The notes under the pieces were generated by a model. That model had not been told where the DNA came from and did not search any database. It worked only from the letters and a program-made list of their open reading frames with translations. DNA of 64,000 bases from Psychrobacter sp. PL19. GTDB lineage: Bacteria; Pseudomonadota; Gammaproteobacteria; Pseudomonadales; Moraxellaceae. The DNA lies in the NCBI RefSeq assembly GCF_017875835.1, contig NZ_JAGING010000001.1, positions 1,550,001 through 1,614,000 on the forward strand. The letters run 5' to 3'. How positions within the stretch are numbered: the first letter of the stretch is position 1; the number at the start of each line of letters is the position of its first letter. Below are positions 44,804-54,176 of this stretch, one piece after another. The translations under genes and the position numbers were made by a program.

Positions 44804-44937
44804 TAGCTGGCTAAATCGTAATATAGCCACGATTTAAGTTAAGTCATTTAATTTAAGTAATAAAATTAAGTCATTCAAGTCGATGAATGCTAAATGCTAA
44901 GTCATAATCAAATTAGCCAATAAGTGATGCCTGCTTT

Positions 44938-46170
44938 ATGTTTATTAAACTGTTCTATACCTTACGTACTTATGGAGTGCCCGTCAGCACGCGCGAACTG
45001 CTCGATCTAAATGCCGCGTTGGAACAGGGGCTGATGATGCAGCCACACCCTGATTATCCGGACGATCTGGAGTTACGCAAATTTGCCAGCCGTGAGGATA
45101 TGTATCGCCTCATACGTCTATGTATGGTGAAAGATGAGCGTCACTTTGATAAATTTGATCGGGCAATGGCAGATTACTTTGAAGGTGTCGATAGTCTAGA
45201 CACTGATGAGCTATTGGCAAAGCTGACTGACATTCCTAAAGAATGGTTAGATTTACAGCTTGATCCTAAGAACTTGACTGAAGAGCAGCGGCGCTTACTC
45301 AAAAAATATGGCTCGCTTGAAGAGCTGATGAAAGCACTAGAGGAACGCCTAAAAGAACAAAAAGAGCGTCATCAAGGCGGTAGTAAATGGGTCGGTACAG
45401 GTGGTACTTCGCCATTTGGTGCCTATGGTGATCATCCAGAAGGGGTGCGTGTCGGCGGTGAGTCACGTAAACGCAGCGCTGCTAAAGTTTGGGAACAGCG
45501 TAAATATCGTAATCTAGATGATGATCATTTACTTGGTACTCGTCAAATTCAGATGGCATTGCGTAATCTGCGCCAGTTTGCGCGCACAGGTAGTGCCGAT
45601 GAGCTAGATATCCATGAAACCGTCAAGCAGACTGCCAGAAAAGGCGTGCTCGACATTCATATGCAAGCGGAACGTCGTAACCGGGTCAAAGTGCTGATGT
45701 TGTTTGATATCGGCGGTAGTATGGATATGCACATCGAGGCGCTAGAAAAGCTATTTTCTGCAGCTAAGAATGAGTTTAAGACCTTAGAATTCTTTTATTT
45801 CCATAACTGTTTGTATGATTACGTCTGGCAGGATAATGACCGTCGTCACAGCGCGCGCATACCAACCTATGAGCTATTAAATAAGTATGGCCGCGAATAC
45901 CGAGTAATATTTGTAGGAGATGCTTCGATGTCACCTTACGAACTATTTACGGTGGGTGGTAGCGTTGAGTATATGAATAATGAAGCTGGGGTGGTCTGGT
46001 TAAAAAGGGTACTTGAGCATTTTGATAAAGTAGCATGGCTCAATCCCGAAAATCCCACCTATTGGTCATATACGCAAACCATTACTGAAATTAAAAAAAC
46101 ATTCGATAATCATATGTACCCTATGACCCTACATGGTGTCGAGGAAATGACTGCTTATTTAGCACGTTAA
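44938..46170 (+). CDS. VWA-domain protein, CoxE-like
   Basis: This is a 410-residue protein of the CoxE-like von Willebrand factor A group, partner of the MoxR ATPase just upstream. The N-terminal helical part (about 1-150) includes the family opening FYTLRTYGVPVSTRELLDL. A Gly-rich section (GGSKWVGTGGTSPFGAYGDHPEG) leads to the VWA domain at about 230-400. Its metal-site motif is FDIGGSM, with Gly in place of the usual middle Ser of DxSxS, as is seen in this subfamily. Such pairs assist assembly or metal insertion for other enzymes; the client is unknown. No carbon monoxide dehydrogenase or other evident client is nearby. Confidence 0.9.
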   Translation: MFIKLFYTLRTYGVPVSTRELLDLNAALEQGLMMQPHPDYPDDLELRKFASREDMYRLIRLCMVKDERHFDKFDRAMADYFEGVDSLDTDELLAKLTDIPKEWLDLQLDPKNLTEEQRRLLKKYGSLEELMKALEERLKEQKERHQGGSKWVGTGGTSPFGAYGDHPEGVRVGGESRKRSAAKVWEQRKYRNLDDDHLLGTRQIQMALRNLRQFARTGSADELDIHETVKQTARKGVLDIHMQAERRNRVKVLMLFDIGGSMDMHIEALEKLFSAAKNEFKTLEFFYFHNCLYDYVWQDNDRRHSARIPTYELLNKYGREYRVIFVGDASMSPYELFTVGGSVEYMNNEAGVVWLKRVLEHFDKVAWLNPENPTYWSYTQTITEIKKTFDNHMYPMTLHGVEEMTAYLAR

Positions 46171-46220
46171 CTTAAGCATTTGGCCTCATTTAATAAGCTT
46201 CTTAATGAAATATTAATTAT

Positions 46221-46261
46221 AAAAAAGCAGTCGTTATGAAATCATAATGACTGCTTTTTTA
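46221..46261. terminator. Terminator after VWA gene
   Basis: A-run plus GCAGTC pairs with GACTGC plus T-run around a 16-base loop. It is 50 bp past the VWA-gene stop and precedes the hmp regulatory region. Confidence 0.85.
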
Positions 46262-46414
46262 GGCGCAATAAATCAGTTTTTACCACAACCTTAATTTTCT
46301 GGCTTATAGGACTATTCACTATTATCATTGCAGCTATTTAATACTTTATTCGTCACTATTAGATCCTTAGACAGAAAAATTAACAATAAAAATAATTAAA
46401 CTGCTGATAGCGCA

Positions 46415-46443
46415 TTGGTATAACTATCAAAACATGATAACAT
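46415..46443 (+). promoter_or_regulatory. Candidate hmp promoter
   Basis: TTGGTA (46415-46420) and TAACAT (46438-46443) are spaced by 17 bases. The -10 element overlaps the left half of the NsrR-like palindrome, so bound repressor would block RNA polymerase. Confidence 0.45.
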
Positions 46444-46463
46444 TCATTTTAAATGAATGTTAT
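46437..46463. promoter_or_regulatory. NsrR-type operator upstream of hmp
   Basis: This is a perfect 13-bp inverted repeat around one central base. Its halves read ATAACATTCATTT and AAATGAATGTTAT. The core closely matches the gamma-proteobacterial NsrR pattern AAnATGCATTT-n-AAATGCATnTT. NsrR is the nitric-oxide-sensing iron-sulfur repressor that controls hmp in relatives. It lies 150 bp before the hmp start. Confidence 0.8.
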
Positions 46464-46614
46464 AGAAAGGCTTTGACTTATGAGCATTTGACTATTGTCT
46501 GCAGAGTCTAGTTGTTATTATCAATTTAAGGTCTTTAAGCTAGGCATTTAAACCTAAGTATTTAAACTTAAGCATCTAAACCTATCAATGTGATGACTCA
46601 CTAAGAGAAATATA

Positions 46615-47814
46615 ATGGCTACCGCTCAAACTCTAGAAATCGTAAAAGCAACTGTTCCCGTACTTGAAGAACATGGGAATGCTATTACCACCGTTTTTTA
46701 TCAAAACATGTTCGTTGAACATCCGGAATTGTTAGATATATTTAATGAAACCAATCAAAAGCTAGGCCGCCAGCAGACAGCATTGGCGACGACCGTCTTA
46801 GCTGCTGCCAAGCATCTTGAGCATTTAGCGGTTCTGCTGCCACAAGTGACACAGATAAGTCATAAGCATCGCGCCTTACAAATCCTTCCAGAGCATTATC
46901 CTATCGTTGGCAAGCACTTGATTGGCGCTATAAAAGAAGTACTAGGAGAGGCGGCAAACGATGACATTATCAATGCTTGGACAGAAGCTTATGATGAGAT
47001 TGCTAACGTCTTTATTCAAATTGAACATGGTATGTATGAAGAGGCAATGTGGGAAGGCTTTGCCGAGTTTAAAGTGGTTGAAAAGGTAGCGGCTGCTACT
47101 GACATTACCGCGTTTACGGTCGTACCTGTTAATGACAACTCACTAGATAGTAAACCCAGCATAGATCTAAATAAACTTAACTTAACCGCTGGTCAATATA
47201 TCACTGTAAAAATTGATCCTAAAGACAGTGAGCATTTAGCGTTACGTCATTATTCTTTATATTCAGCGAATACTGATAAAGGTCTTCAGTTCGCTGTCAG
47301 ACGTGACAATCGTAATGATTATCATGGTCTAGTGTCTAATTATTTACATGATCATCTACAAGTTGGCGAGACAGTATTATTATCAGCACCTGCTGGAGAC
47401 TTTGCTTTAAACAAACAGCTAATGACCCAAAATGATATTCCGTTGGTACTAATAAGTGCTGGGGTCGGGGTGACGCCTATCTTGTCTATGCTAGAGGCGC
47501 AAGTGGCGACCAATCCTCAGCGACCTATCATTTGGGTTTATGCTTGTCAGAATAAAGATCATCATGCTTTTAATGAGCAGACTCATCAGCTGTTAGCGTT
47601 AGCAGAAAAAATTGAAAAACATATCTTTTATTTTGACGAAGGGCAAATACTAAATGAGGCGTGGCTGGCTACTCTACCAGAACCGGCAGATATTTATGTT
47701 TGCGGATCTATGCCATTCATGGAAAGCATGATCGATGGTTTGACCACGTTAAAGCACGGCATTGATACGGTTCATTATGAACCATTTGGCCCTAAAATGA
47801 GTCTTGGAAGCTAA
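46615..47814 (+). CDS. hmp: Flavohaemoprotein (nitric oxide dioxygenase)
   Basis: Hmp converts nitric oxide and oxygen to nitrate, protecting against nitrosative stress. The 399-residue protein has an N-terminal globin domain (about 1-140). The haem-proximal His is in QISHKHRALQILPEHYPIVG, and VFYQNMFVEHPELLDIFN precedes it. The FAD domain follows (LRHYSLYSAN near residue 207). The NAD-binding domain comes last (LISAGVGVTPILSML near residue 280) and ends with YEPFGP. The start ATG follows AGAGAAATATA. A near-perfect NsrR-type palindrome upstream points to NO-responsive control. It is followed by a terminator. Confidence 0.96.
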   Translation: MATAQTLEIVKATVPVLEEHGNAITTVFYQNMFVEHPELLDIFNETNQKLGRQQTALATTVLAAAKHLEHLAVLLPQVTQISHKHRALQILPEHYPIVGKHLIGAIKEVLGEAANDDIINAWTEAYDEIANVFIQIEHGMYEEAMWEGFAEFKVVEKVAAATDITAFTVVPVNDNSLDSKPSIDLNKLNLTAGQYITVKIDPKDSEHLALRHYSLYSANTDKGLQFAVRRDNRNDYHGLVSNYLHDHLQVGETVLLSAPAGDFALNKQLMTQNDIPLVLISAGVGVTPILSMLEAQVATNPQRPIIWVYACQNKDHHAFNEQTHQLLALAEKIEKHIFYFDEGQILNEAWLATLPEPADIYVCGSMPFMESMIDGLTTLKHGIDTVHYEPFGPKMSLGS

Positions 47815-47852
47815 AAGACTTTCAATATCAGAGTTATCACCGCTAATAAGCT

Positions 47853-47892
47853 AAAAGCGTTTGAGATGAGAGAATCACTCAAACGCTTTTTT
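47853..47892. terminator. Terminator after hmp
   Basis: AAAAGCGTTTGAG pairs with CTCAAACGCTTTT around a 12-base loop, with extra T residues. It lies 38 bp past the hmp stop. Confidence 0.92.
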
Positions 47893-47996
47893 AGTACATG
47901 TTAGTTAGGTTGATAGGAAAATGAGTATCGATATCAGTCATAATTTCAAAAATATTTTTGTGGATGTCATAAAAATAAGCTTCGAAAGTATATTGA

Positions 47997-48137
47997 TATA
48001 GTGAATACTAAATAAAATAGATACAACGGCTAAAGTCACATGGCTGGCAAATTTTTCTCGCTTGCTGTGTAGCTTTGCCACTCCAGAGGCTTCGAAAAAT
48101 TCCCACAGCCATGCTCGCTAAACCTCTTTTATAGTAG
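47997..48137 (-). repeat. Diverged fifth relative of the 138-bp repeat
   Basis: The core at 48039-48113 is a strong hairpin (CATGGCTG with CAGCCATG, AATTTTTC with GAAAAATT). Its inner part TTTTTCTCGCTTGCTGTG...CCAGAGGC aligns with the inverted core of copies A-D. It begins TATAGTGAA, resembling the family end. The right end is less clear. Confidence 0.6.
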
Positions 48138-48176
48138 ATCAACCCTAGCAAGAAGATAACCTAAGAGTAGGCCAGG

Positions 48177-48998
48177 TTATTTTTCTAAATCAACCACACC
48201 TATCATCACGCCCATCTCTTTTTTATCATGACGATCGATACTGGGTGCATATAAGGCTGAGGCAATACCGCCATCTAAAAATAGCGCGTTTGGACAATTG
48301 AGATTGTCTTTAAATAGGGCCGCAAATTGATAAAAGGTGACGGGCTGATCACTATTGACAAACTGTATACTGCCATCCGTACAGACACCTGCACCATTAC
48401 GAAACTTCAGTGAGGTGCTATCAGGATTAAACTGTGGATGAATAGCATCATCGATGACCAGCATAGGTCCTGATTGAGTCGCAAACCAAGGCTTAGCGGT
48501 ATCCTGCTGTAGCTGTTGTTGCAGCTCATGGCTTTCAGTGATTTGAATGTTACCTCTCTTATCCCACCACATTACGCCATTGGGCAGTAAATGAAAATTA
48601 CCGCCACCTTCATTGAGGTTCAACGCGCGTATTTCTTCACCTTCAATAACCGTATAGCCAATTGGCGCATAGCGTTCATTGTACATGCCAGCGTTCATTG
48701 CGAAGGCAAGAGTTTGCGACGGTGGCAAGCTGGCCAATAGCTGATCAAAGGTCAGTAACGGTTGCGTACTTTTGGTCTGTTGCCAAAACAGCTGTAGTGA
48801 GTAGCGCCCGTTAATTAACGATTGCGCACCTATGCGACAAGCGCTATAAGCGAATGGTATCTTTTGCGTTTGACAGGACCATTCTGATGTTGATGCACTG
48901 CTAGTATCTGAGTCTGTGGGCTGGCAGGCGCTGATGCTCAATGCAACTAGCGCTACCGTTAGTAGAGAGTAAGGTGACGTAAAAATGGAGCTTGGCAT
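48177..48998 (-). CDS. Phosphodiester glycosidase-domain lipoprotein
   Basis: This is a 273-residue protein starting at ATG 48998 (after AAGATAAG; a TTG one codon earlier is also open). A lipoprotein signal (LVALSISACQPTD, lipid Cys near residue 24) suggests membrane anchoring in the periplasm. The domain is the phosphodiester glycosidase / DUF2233 fold related to NAGPA. It shows FAMNAGMYNERYAPIGYTVIEG near residue 95, a FATQSGPMLVID segment, and the C-terminal ALFLDGGIASALYAP. The substrate is unknown, and related proteins act on glycosyl-phosphodiester links in polysaccharides. The gene follows the glutamate-synthase-like gene on the minus strand. Confidence 0.82.
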   Translation of the reverse strand: MPSSIFTSPYSLLTVALVALSISACQPTDSDTSSASTSEWSCQTQKIPFAYSACRIGAQSLINGRYSLQLFWQQTKSTQPLLTFDQLLASLPPSQTLAFAMNAGMYNERYAPIGYTVIEGEEIRALNLNEGGGNFHLLPNGVMWWDKRGNIQITESHELQQQLQQDTAKPWFATQSGPMLVIDDAIHPQFNPDSTSLKFRNGAGVCTDGSIQFVNSDQPVTFYQFAALFKDNLNCPNALFLDGGIASALYAPSIDRHDKKEMGVMIGVVDLEK

Positions 48999-49071
48999 CA
49001 ATAACTTATCTTTTATTAGGTGGACAGAGTTTGTCTATTTTAATGACTCAATAGTGCCTAATGTGTATTAT

Positions 49072-50874
49072 TTAGTCGCTTGTAGGTGGAAAGTCACGAA
49101 AAGTGTTGTTGACATTACCGATTAAACGCCCACCGTCAGTGATGTTGGCAAAACTTCCAAGACCTTGTTCCGCTGTCGCACTGGTTTCTTTGCCTTTATC
49201 ACGCGAGTCTTTATTATAAGCAATTAGGGCATCATTATTGGCTAAAAAGCTATCAGAACTTGCCATCACCCACATTTGATTAAACACATCCGCACGGGCG
49301 CTATTATTAAGTAGTGCTCCCTTGTCGGCAAAATAAAAGAACTTGGATAAAAGTTTTATTTGTCCATCATCTAAACGGCGAGCAATATGATAAGGCTGCA
49401 GTTGACTGGGGTGTTGCAGACCAACCGCGCCAACAATACTTGCAAGAGACTTGAGGGTGTTTTTATGGAAGCTGGCGACACGATCCGCTTTGCTGGGCAC
49501 ATCGAGCGCCTTTTGACGATAAGGATCTTGGGTTGCAACGCCGGTAGGGCAGGTGTTGGTATGACAGGTACGCGATTGAATACAGCCGACCGCAAACATA
49601 AAGCCACGGGCAGAGTTACACCAATCTGCCCCCAAAGCTAACAGGCGGGCAATATCAAAACCTGATATGATCTTGCCACTAACCCCAAGCTTAATCTTGT
49701 CACGAATACCAGCACCGACTAAGGTGTTGTGTACCAATAAAAAGCCATCGACCATCGGCATACCGACGCTATCCATAAACTCAACAGGCGCAGCACCGGT
49801 ACCGCCTTCTGCACCATCAATAACAATAAAATCAGGATAGTTATCGGCCTCAATCATGGCTTTTACAATCGCCATAAACTGCCAAGGTTGACCGATACAC
49901 AATTTGAAACCGACTGGTTTACCTTCTGATAGTTCACGCAGCTGTTGCCAAAACGCGACTAGCTCACGCGGGGTGCTAAAGGCGGGGTGCGAGGAGGGGG
50001 AAACACAGTCTTGCCCCATCGGCACTTGGCGGGTATCAGCGATTTCTTGGGTTATTTTCCCGGCAGGCAGTACGCCACCTTGACCAGGTTTGGCCCCTTG
50101 TGACAGTTTGATTTCAATCATTTTTACTTGTGGGTCAACCGCTTTTTCAGCAAAGGACTGCGGGTCAAAATCACCCTTGTCATCACGGCAACCAAAATAA
50201 CCTGTGCCCAGCTCCCAAATCAAGTCGCCGCCGAACTTACGATGATAAGGGCTGATTGCACCTTCACCAGTATCATGGGTAAAGCCGCCAATTTTTGCGC
50301 CTTGATTCAGCGCCATAATGGCATTAGCAGATAGACTGCCAAAGCTCATCGCTGAAATATTAAACACCGACATATCATGCGGCTGCTGACAACGCTCACC
50401 GCCAACAATAATACGAAAGTCTTTGTTTTTTATCGGTTCACTGATTGCTGATTGTAAAAACCACTCTTTACCATGAGCATACAAGTTGTCTAGGGTACCA
50501 AAAGCGTTGGTATCACTGACATTTTTGGCGCGCTGATAAACCAGTGCGCGCTGTTGACGTGAAAACGGCACTTGTTCTTTGTCATCTTCAAGTAAGTACT
50601 GACGAATCTCAGGGCGAAAGTCCTCAAGTACATAGCGAATATGACCAGCGACCGGGTAGTTGCTTAATATGGCATGCTTTGATTGCAGCAAGTCATAAAT
50701 ACCCAAACCTACTCCCAACCCGCCAATAATTATTAGCCACCAGTTAGTTAATAATAGCCCCGCTACCAACAGCAGTACAGCTGCGCCAAAAGTGCCATAA
50801 CGCAGTAACATACCAGTCAGATAAGAAGAGTTATGTTTGGATTTGGGGTTCAGATCAGTACGAGATTCGGCCAT
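49072..50874 (-). CDS. FMN-binding glutamate synthase-family protein
   Basis: This is a 600-residue stand-alone protein with the FMN-binding (GltS alpha) barrel. Two N-terminal membrane helices lie at about residues 24-41 and 45-62. The barrel shows MSFGSLSANAIMALNQGAK, DTGEGAISPYHRKFGGDLIWELGTGYFGCRD and GQGGVLPAGKIT. FVIDGAEGGTGAAPVEF and the iron-sulfur Cys set CIQSRTCHTNTCPTGVATQDP follow. There is no glutamine amidotransferase domain, so it is not a complete glutamate synthase. The function of these membrane-anchored proteins is not well defined. The ATG at 50874 is preferred over a TTG 12 bases upstream. Confidence 0.9.
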   Translation of the reverse strand: MAESRTDLNPKSKHNSSYLTGMLLRYGTFGAAVLLLVAGLLLTNWWLIIIGGLGVGLGIYDLLQSKHAILSNYPVAGHIRYVLEDFRPEIRQYLLEDDKEQVPFSRQQRALVYQRAKNVSDTNAFGTLDNLYAHGKEWFLQSAISEPIKNKDFRIIVGGERCQQPHDMSVFNISAMSFGSLSANAIMALNQGAKIGGFTHDTGEGAISPYHRKFGGDLIWELGTGYFGCRDDKGDFDPQSFAEKAVDPQVKMIEIKLSQGAKPGQGGVLPAGKITQEIADTRQVPMGQDCVSPSSHPAFSTPRELVAFWQQLRELSEGKPVGFKLCIGQPWQFMAIVKAMIEADNYPDFIVIDGAEGGTGAAPVEFMDSVGMPMVDGFLLVHNTLVGAGIRDKIKLGVSGKIISGFDIARLLALGADWCNSARGFMFAVGCIQSRTCHTNTCPTGVATQDPYRQKALDVPSKADRVASFHKNTLKSLASIVGAVGLQHPSQLQPYHIARRLDDGQIKLLSKFFYFADKGALLNNSARADVFNQMWVMASSDSFLANNDALIAYNKDSRDKGKETSATAEQGLGSFANITDGGRLIGNVNNTFRDFPPTSD

Positions 50875-51159
50875 AGCAACGCTCAACTATAAAACATAGA
50901 TATTAAAAAACGCAGTAATTATTAATGATAGATAAAAGCGGCCTATCTCAACCATCAGTATTGATGACTCAGAATTCAGCCGGTTTTAATCTTAACTTAT
51001 AATTGCCGCGCATGTTATACGTCTATGATATCACGGCTTAGGAATAATTGAGTAATGACATGCTCATGTTGGTATTATCACAGTAAATCTACTAAATTAT
51101 TTCCGTATTTATAACTTCTCATCCAACAGCTTATCTGGTGCAAGGCTTTGTATAATAAT

Positions 51160-53289
51160 CTAACTAAAATATGTTTCTTTACATCTATTAGTAAGTTCGT
51201 TTCTTATACGACCATCACTTTCATCTGTATCTTTTATTATAAGACCCATATCCCGAAGCTTACTAGTACGTTTTCCTACTAGTTGATGAGTAGTATCAAT
51301 TAAAGCAGATATCTCACCTGCTCTCATCTTTTTCTCCTCATCGTTTATTGCACTTATAATTTCCAATTCAACAGGCTCTAACATTATTTCTTGATTAAGC
51401 TTTTCTACCTCTTCTTTAAAGTCGTCAGAAAGGTTCGTTATTTCACATAGTCCTTCTGAGCACGTAGGGCATTTCCACTTATACAATTCTAAACTCGGCC
51501 TTAAGTCCATAGGATGACAAGTCCCACAACTGTTGCATTTGATTGTAGAGTTTTTGGAAAGAAATTGATGAACTGCTCTTGTATATTCAAAGCACCTTTG
51601 TTGAAAATAATGTCTAAAATGTCTGCCTAAAGGATACCCCCAAGCCATGCGTTCACTTTCACATAGGCCTAGGAAAAATGCATATACAATAACATCGTTA
51701 CCATTTTTATCTCTCATATTCTTATATCTTGATAAAAAAAAGTTAGATTCCAATGATGAAAATACATCTTCCAATTCAGGGCTTACAGTGAAATGGCTTG
51801 TTGGAGGAACTCCCTGTAATTCTGAAAAATAATTACCTCCAACTTCGTTACTAGTGATCTTTCTTCTAACGCTTATAGCTTCTTGAATAAGAGATTTCAA
51901 AAGTTCATTTTGGTTATGTCTATCTAACTTGTTTTCAAAAGGCTCAAGAGCATATCTATTAAATCTATCAAAATACTTTTTAATAGTACTTTCATAATAT
52001 TTTTTCGAAGCTAATTTGATAGAAGCCGAGGTTATTTTCTGAGATTTGGATACTCGATCTAAGTACAACGTTTGCAGAAGATAGCCTATTATTCTAGGAA
52101 CATTGAATGAAGCTTGGAAGATAGACTTCATTAACTCTGCTCGTTCTTCGTCAGTAGTAAAATCAAAGTAATCCTCTAACTCTACATCAAAAGCTTTGAA
52201 TCTTGTCTCTAAAAGTCTGTAAGCATAATCAGAAGCTGACTTTTCCATCTCTTGGACTTCAGAAGCCTCGTATAAATCTGAAAAATCTAAACTTATTGTA
52301 TCTGCTTTGCTAGGGTCGATTCTTCCATAATAGACCCTGCCAGGGTATGCGGCTACTTTTAGCTTTACTTTCTCATTACTTGAATTGTTCAATGGTGACA
52401 ACACAACATCTACGAATAACCTCTGATCTATAAAGCTTAGCTCAGAAAAATCATCGAAAAAAACAACTAATCTTGACATTCCTGATTCAGAAATAAGAGT
52501 TTGAATATCTTCGATTATTTTATTAAAAGGAAATGATTTCAATACAATATCTGAATATTCATTATATATTTCATTATCGTCTAAAGTCTTATCAAAGTCA
52601 GTGTAAGAACTACTAGCCTCACCATTTAGTTCTATATTTGTCGGAGTAACTCTACCATTAGCTTTTACAGAACTGGTGCTTCCTTGAGAGTTTTCTTGTT
52701 GCTGTTTTATTCTTATTTGACGACTAATTTTTTGAAGTATAGGAATTTCGTGTTGTTCTAGTTTTGCACTTTTTACTTGTCTAGCTACTTCATTTAAGCT
52801 CAACATGAGTTCTTCATACTGATGCTTAATTCCTTTCCAACGTTCTAAGAGTGTTAGTTTACTACTGCTAACTTCGATTTCTTTCAAGAGTTCTGCAATA
52901 ATTCGTCCGAGTATTGCTTTTCTTAATAAGTGAGAGCGGAATGTAATAAGAGATATGTTATAAGAACTTAAATTAGTAGAATCTGCTTCAGTAGCGTCTA
53001 ATACATCAACGAGAGATTTAACATCTATATACACTGATATTATATCTTTTTCATTGCGCAACACTGATTGTGCTTTAGCGAATACCGTACTTTTACCAGT
53101 ACCCTTCCTACCTATTAAAAAAGTTGTATTGCTAGATAATATTGAATTGAGTACTGCATTTCCAGGTAATGCATCAACATAAAGCTGATCTATAGGTTTA
53201 GCTCCTATATCTCTTTCAAAATCCTTAAGTTCAGCTCTTCTATATTGTCTTAACGATTCAGCAATTTTAGATAATTTTTCTACATCCAT
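51160..53289 (-). CDS. P-loop ATPase with zinc ribbon and winged-helix tail
   Basis: This is a 709-residue protein, markedly more AT-rich in its codons than its neighbours. The N terminus is helical and charged (1-50). Walker A is FLIGRKGTGKSTVF at residues 57-70. A long, mostly helical stretch with Gln/Lys (about 150-215) precedes a Walker-B-like RLVVFFDDFSEL near residue 275. A middle helical part follows, then a four-Cys zinc ribbon CNSCGTCHP...KCPTC near 583-612. The C-terminal winged helix (about 640-700) contains MRAGEISALIDTTHQLVGKRTSKLRDMGLI. The overall plan resembles poorly characterised P-loop ATPases of the Sll1717 type. The gene is isolated, with a GGAGAATAG ribosome-binding site. 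Possible roles are phage defence or DNA/RNA handling; neither is shown. Confidence 0.75.
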   Translation of the reverse strand: MDVEKLSKIAESLRQYRRAELKDFERDIGAKPIDQLYVDALPGNAVLNSILSSNTTFLIGRKGTGKSTVFAKAQSVLRNEKDIISVYIDVKSLVDVLDATEADSTNLSSYNISLITFRSHLLRKAILGRIIAELLKEIEVSSSKLTLLERWKGIKHQYEELMLSLNEVARQVKSAKLEQHEIPILQKISRQIRIKQQQENSQGSTSSVKANGRVTPTNIELNGEASSSYTDFDKTLDDNEIYNEYSDIVLKSFPFNKIIEDIQTLISESGMSRLVVFFDDFSELSFIDQRLFVDVVLSPLNNSSNEKVKLKVAAYPGRVYYGRIDPSKADTISLDFSDLYEASEVQEMEKSASDYAYRLLETRFKAFDVELEDYFDFTTDEERAELMKSIFQASFNVPRIIGYLLQTLYLDRVSKSQKITSASIKLASKKYYESTIKKYFDRFNRYALEPFENKLDRHNQNELLKSLIQEAISVRRKITSNEVGGNYFSELQGVPPTSHFTVSPELEDVFSSLESNFFLSRYKNMRDKNGNDVIVYAFFLGLCESERMAWGYPLGRHFRHYFQQRCFEYTRAVHQFLSKNSTIKCNSCGTCHPMDLRPSLELYKWKCPTCSEGLCEITNLSDDFKEEVEKLNQEIMLEPVELEIISAINDEEKKMRAGEISALIDTTHQLVGKRTSKLRDMGLIIKDTDESDGRIRNELTNRCKETYFS

Positions 53290-53476
53290 TTCTATTCTCC
53301 AATAATTGAGAGTGCCTAACTACCTTCATATGTCATCAGTACGCACAAGATTCCAAAAAACGATAAGTAAAACTTTCAAACTTTAAGGAAAGACCTACGA
53401 GGGTATGTTGCTAACCATAGGTTATAGCATGCTTAGATAGCCTTAACACAGATATTTAGTGAAATTTGAGCCTAAT

Positions 53477-54064
53477 TTACGCACAGCCTTCTTGTGACAT
53501 CAATCCATCTTCGTTACCAATATTTATATTGATGACGACATCATGGTTTAAATTATATCGGGTACCGACACGCCGCCCATTTTCTATAGTCCAATAGTAC
53601 ATATTAATGAGTTTTTCATCAGGACCGCTAAAAGGGCTGTCGATGATTTCTGGCGTCTGGCCTTGGTGCTTAGCATAGACTTGGCTAAGACTGTCACCAA
53701 CCTTAACACCAGAAGCAGATGGAATATCTGAATCATTGATAGTTATTTTGACGACTTTATCATCTATGATTAGATAATTAGCAGCCAGTATGGCTTTATT
53801 TTCGGCTGAAAAACAACGGTCAAAATTTGAGGGGGATTTGTTCAGCTTTTGCAAGTCAAAAGTATCCCCAATTTTTGTGCTACCGATGCTATCTTTAGTA
53901 AAAATATTAGGAGAAGAGATATCCATAGTGGTGCGGTCATCAACCCTAACTTTAGTATCGGTACCGGTTATAGTATCTGATGATGGCGCACAGGCTGTGA
54001 GACTAAGTAGCAGGACAGTTAGCAATCCTGTCATCTGGTATAAGCTAGAATATAAAGCCATCAT
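53477..54064 (-). CDS. Lipoprotein of unknown function
   Basis: This is a 195-residue protein with a lipoprotein signal peptide: hydrophobic LLTVLLLSLTAC with the lipid Cys near residue 25, then a Ser/Thr/Asp-rich linker. The mature part includes FDRCFSAENKAILAANYLIIDDKVVKITINDSDIP and ends GLMSQEGCA. The repeated KIGDTFD and KVGDSLSQVY segments look like the paired GD-S turns of small periplasmic domains. I cannot name the family. It lies between the AT-rich ATPase and the IclR regulator. Confidence 0.7.
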   Translation of the reverse strand: MMALYSSLYQMTGLLTVLLLSLTACAPSSDTITGTDTKVRVDDRTTMDISSPNIFTKDSIGSTKIGDTFDLQKLNKSPSNFDRCFSAENKAILAANYLIIDDKVVKITINDSDIPSASGVKVGDSLSQVYAKHQGQTPEIIDSPFSGPDEKLINMYYWTIENGRRVGTRYNLNHDVVININIGNEDGLMSQEGCA

Positions 54065-54176
54065 TATCTGTCCTAGTTTTTAAAGCTATAGCCTTTTACT
54101 ATAGATAACTCTTTATTAAAGTTAATTTGATCTTTTTTATAGTTGGAGCTGTTATCTTTCTTGTTAAGAAACCGAT

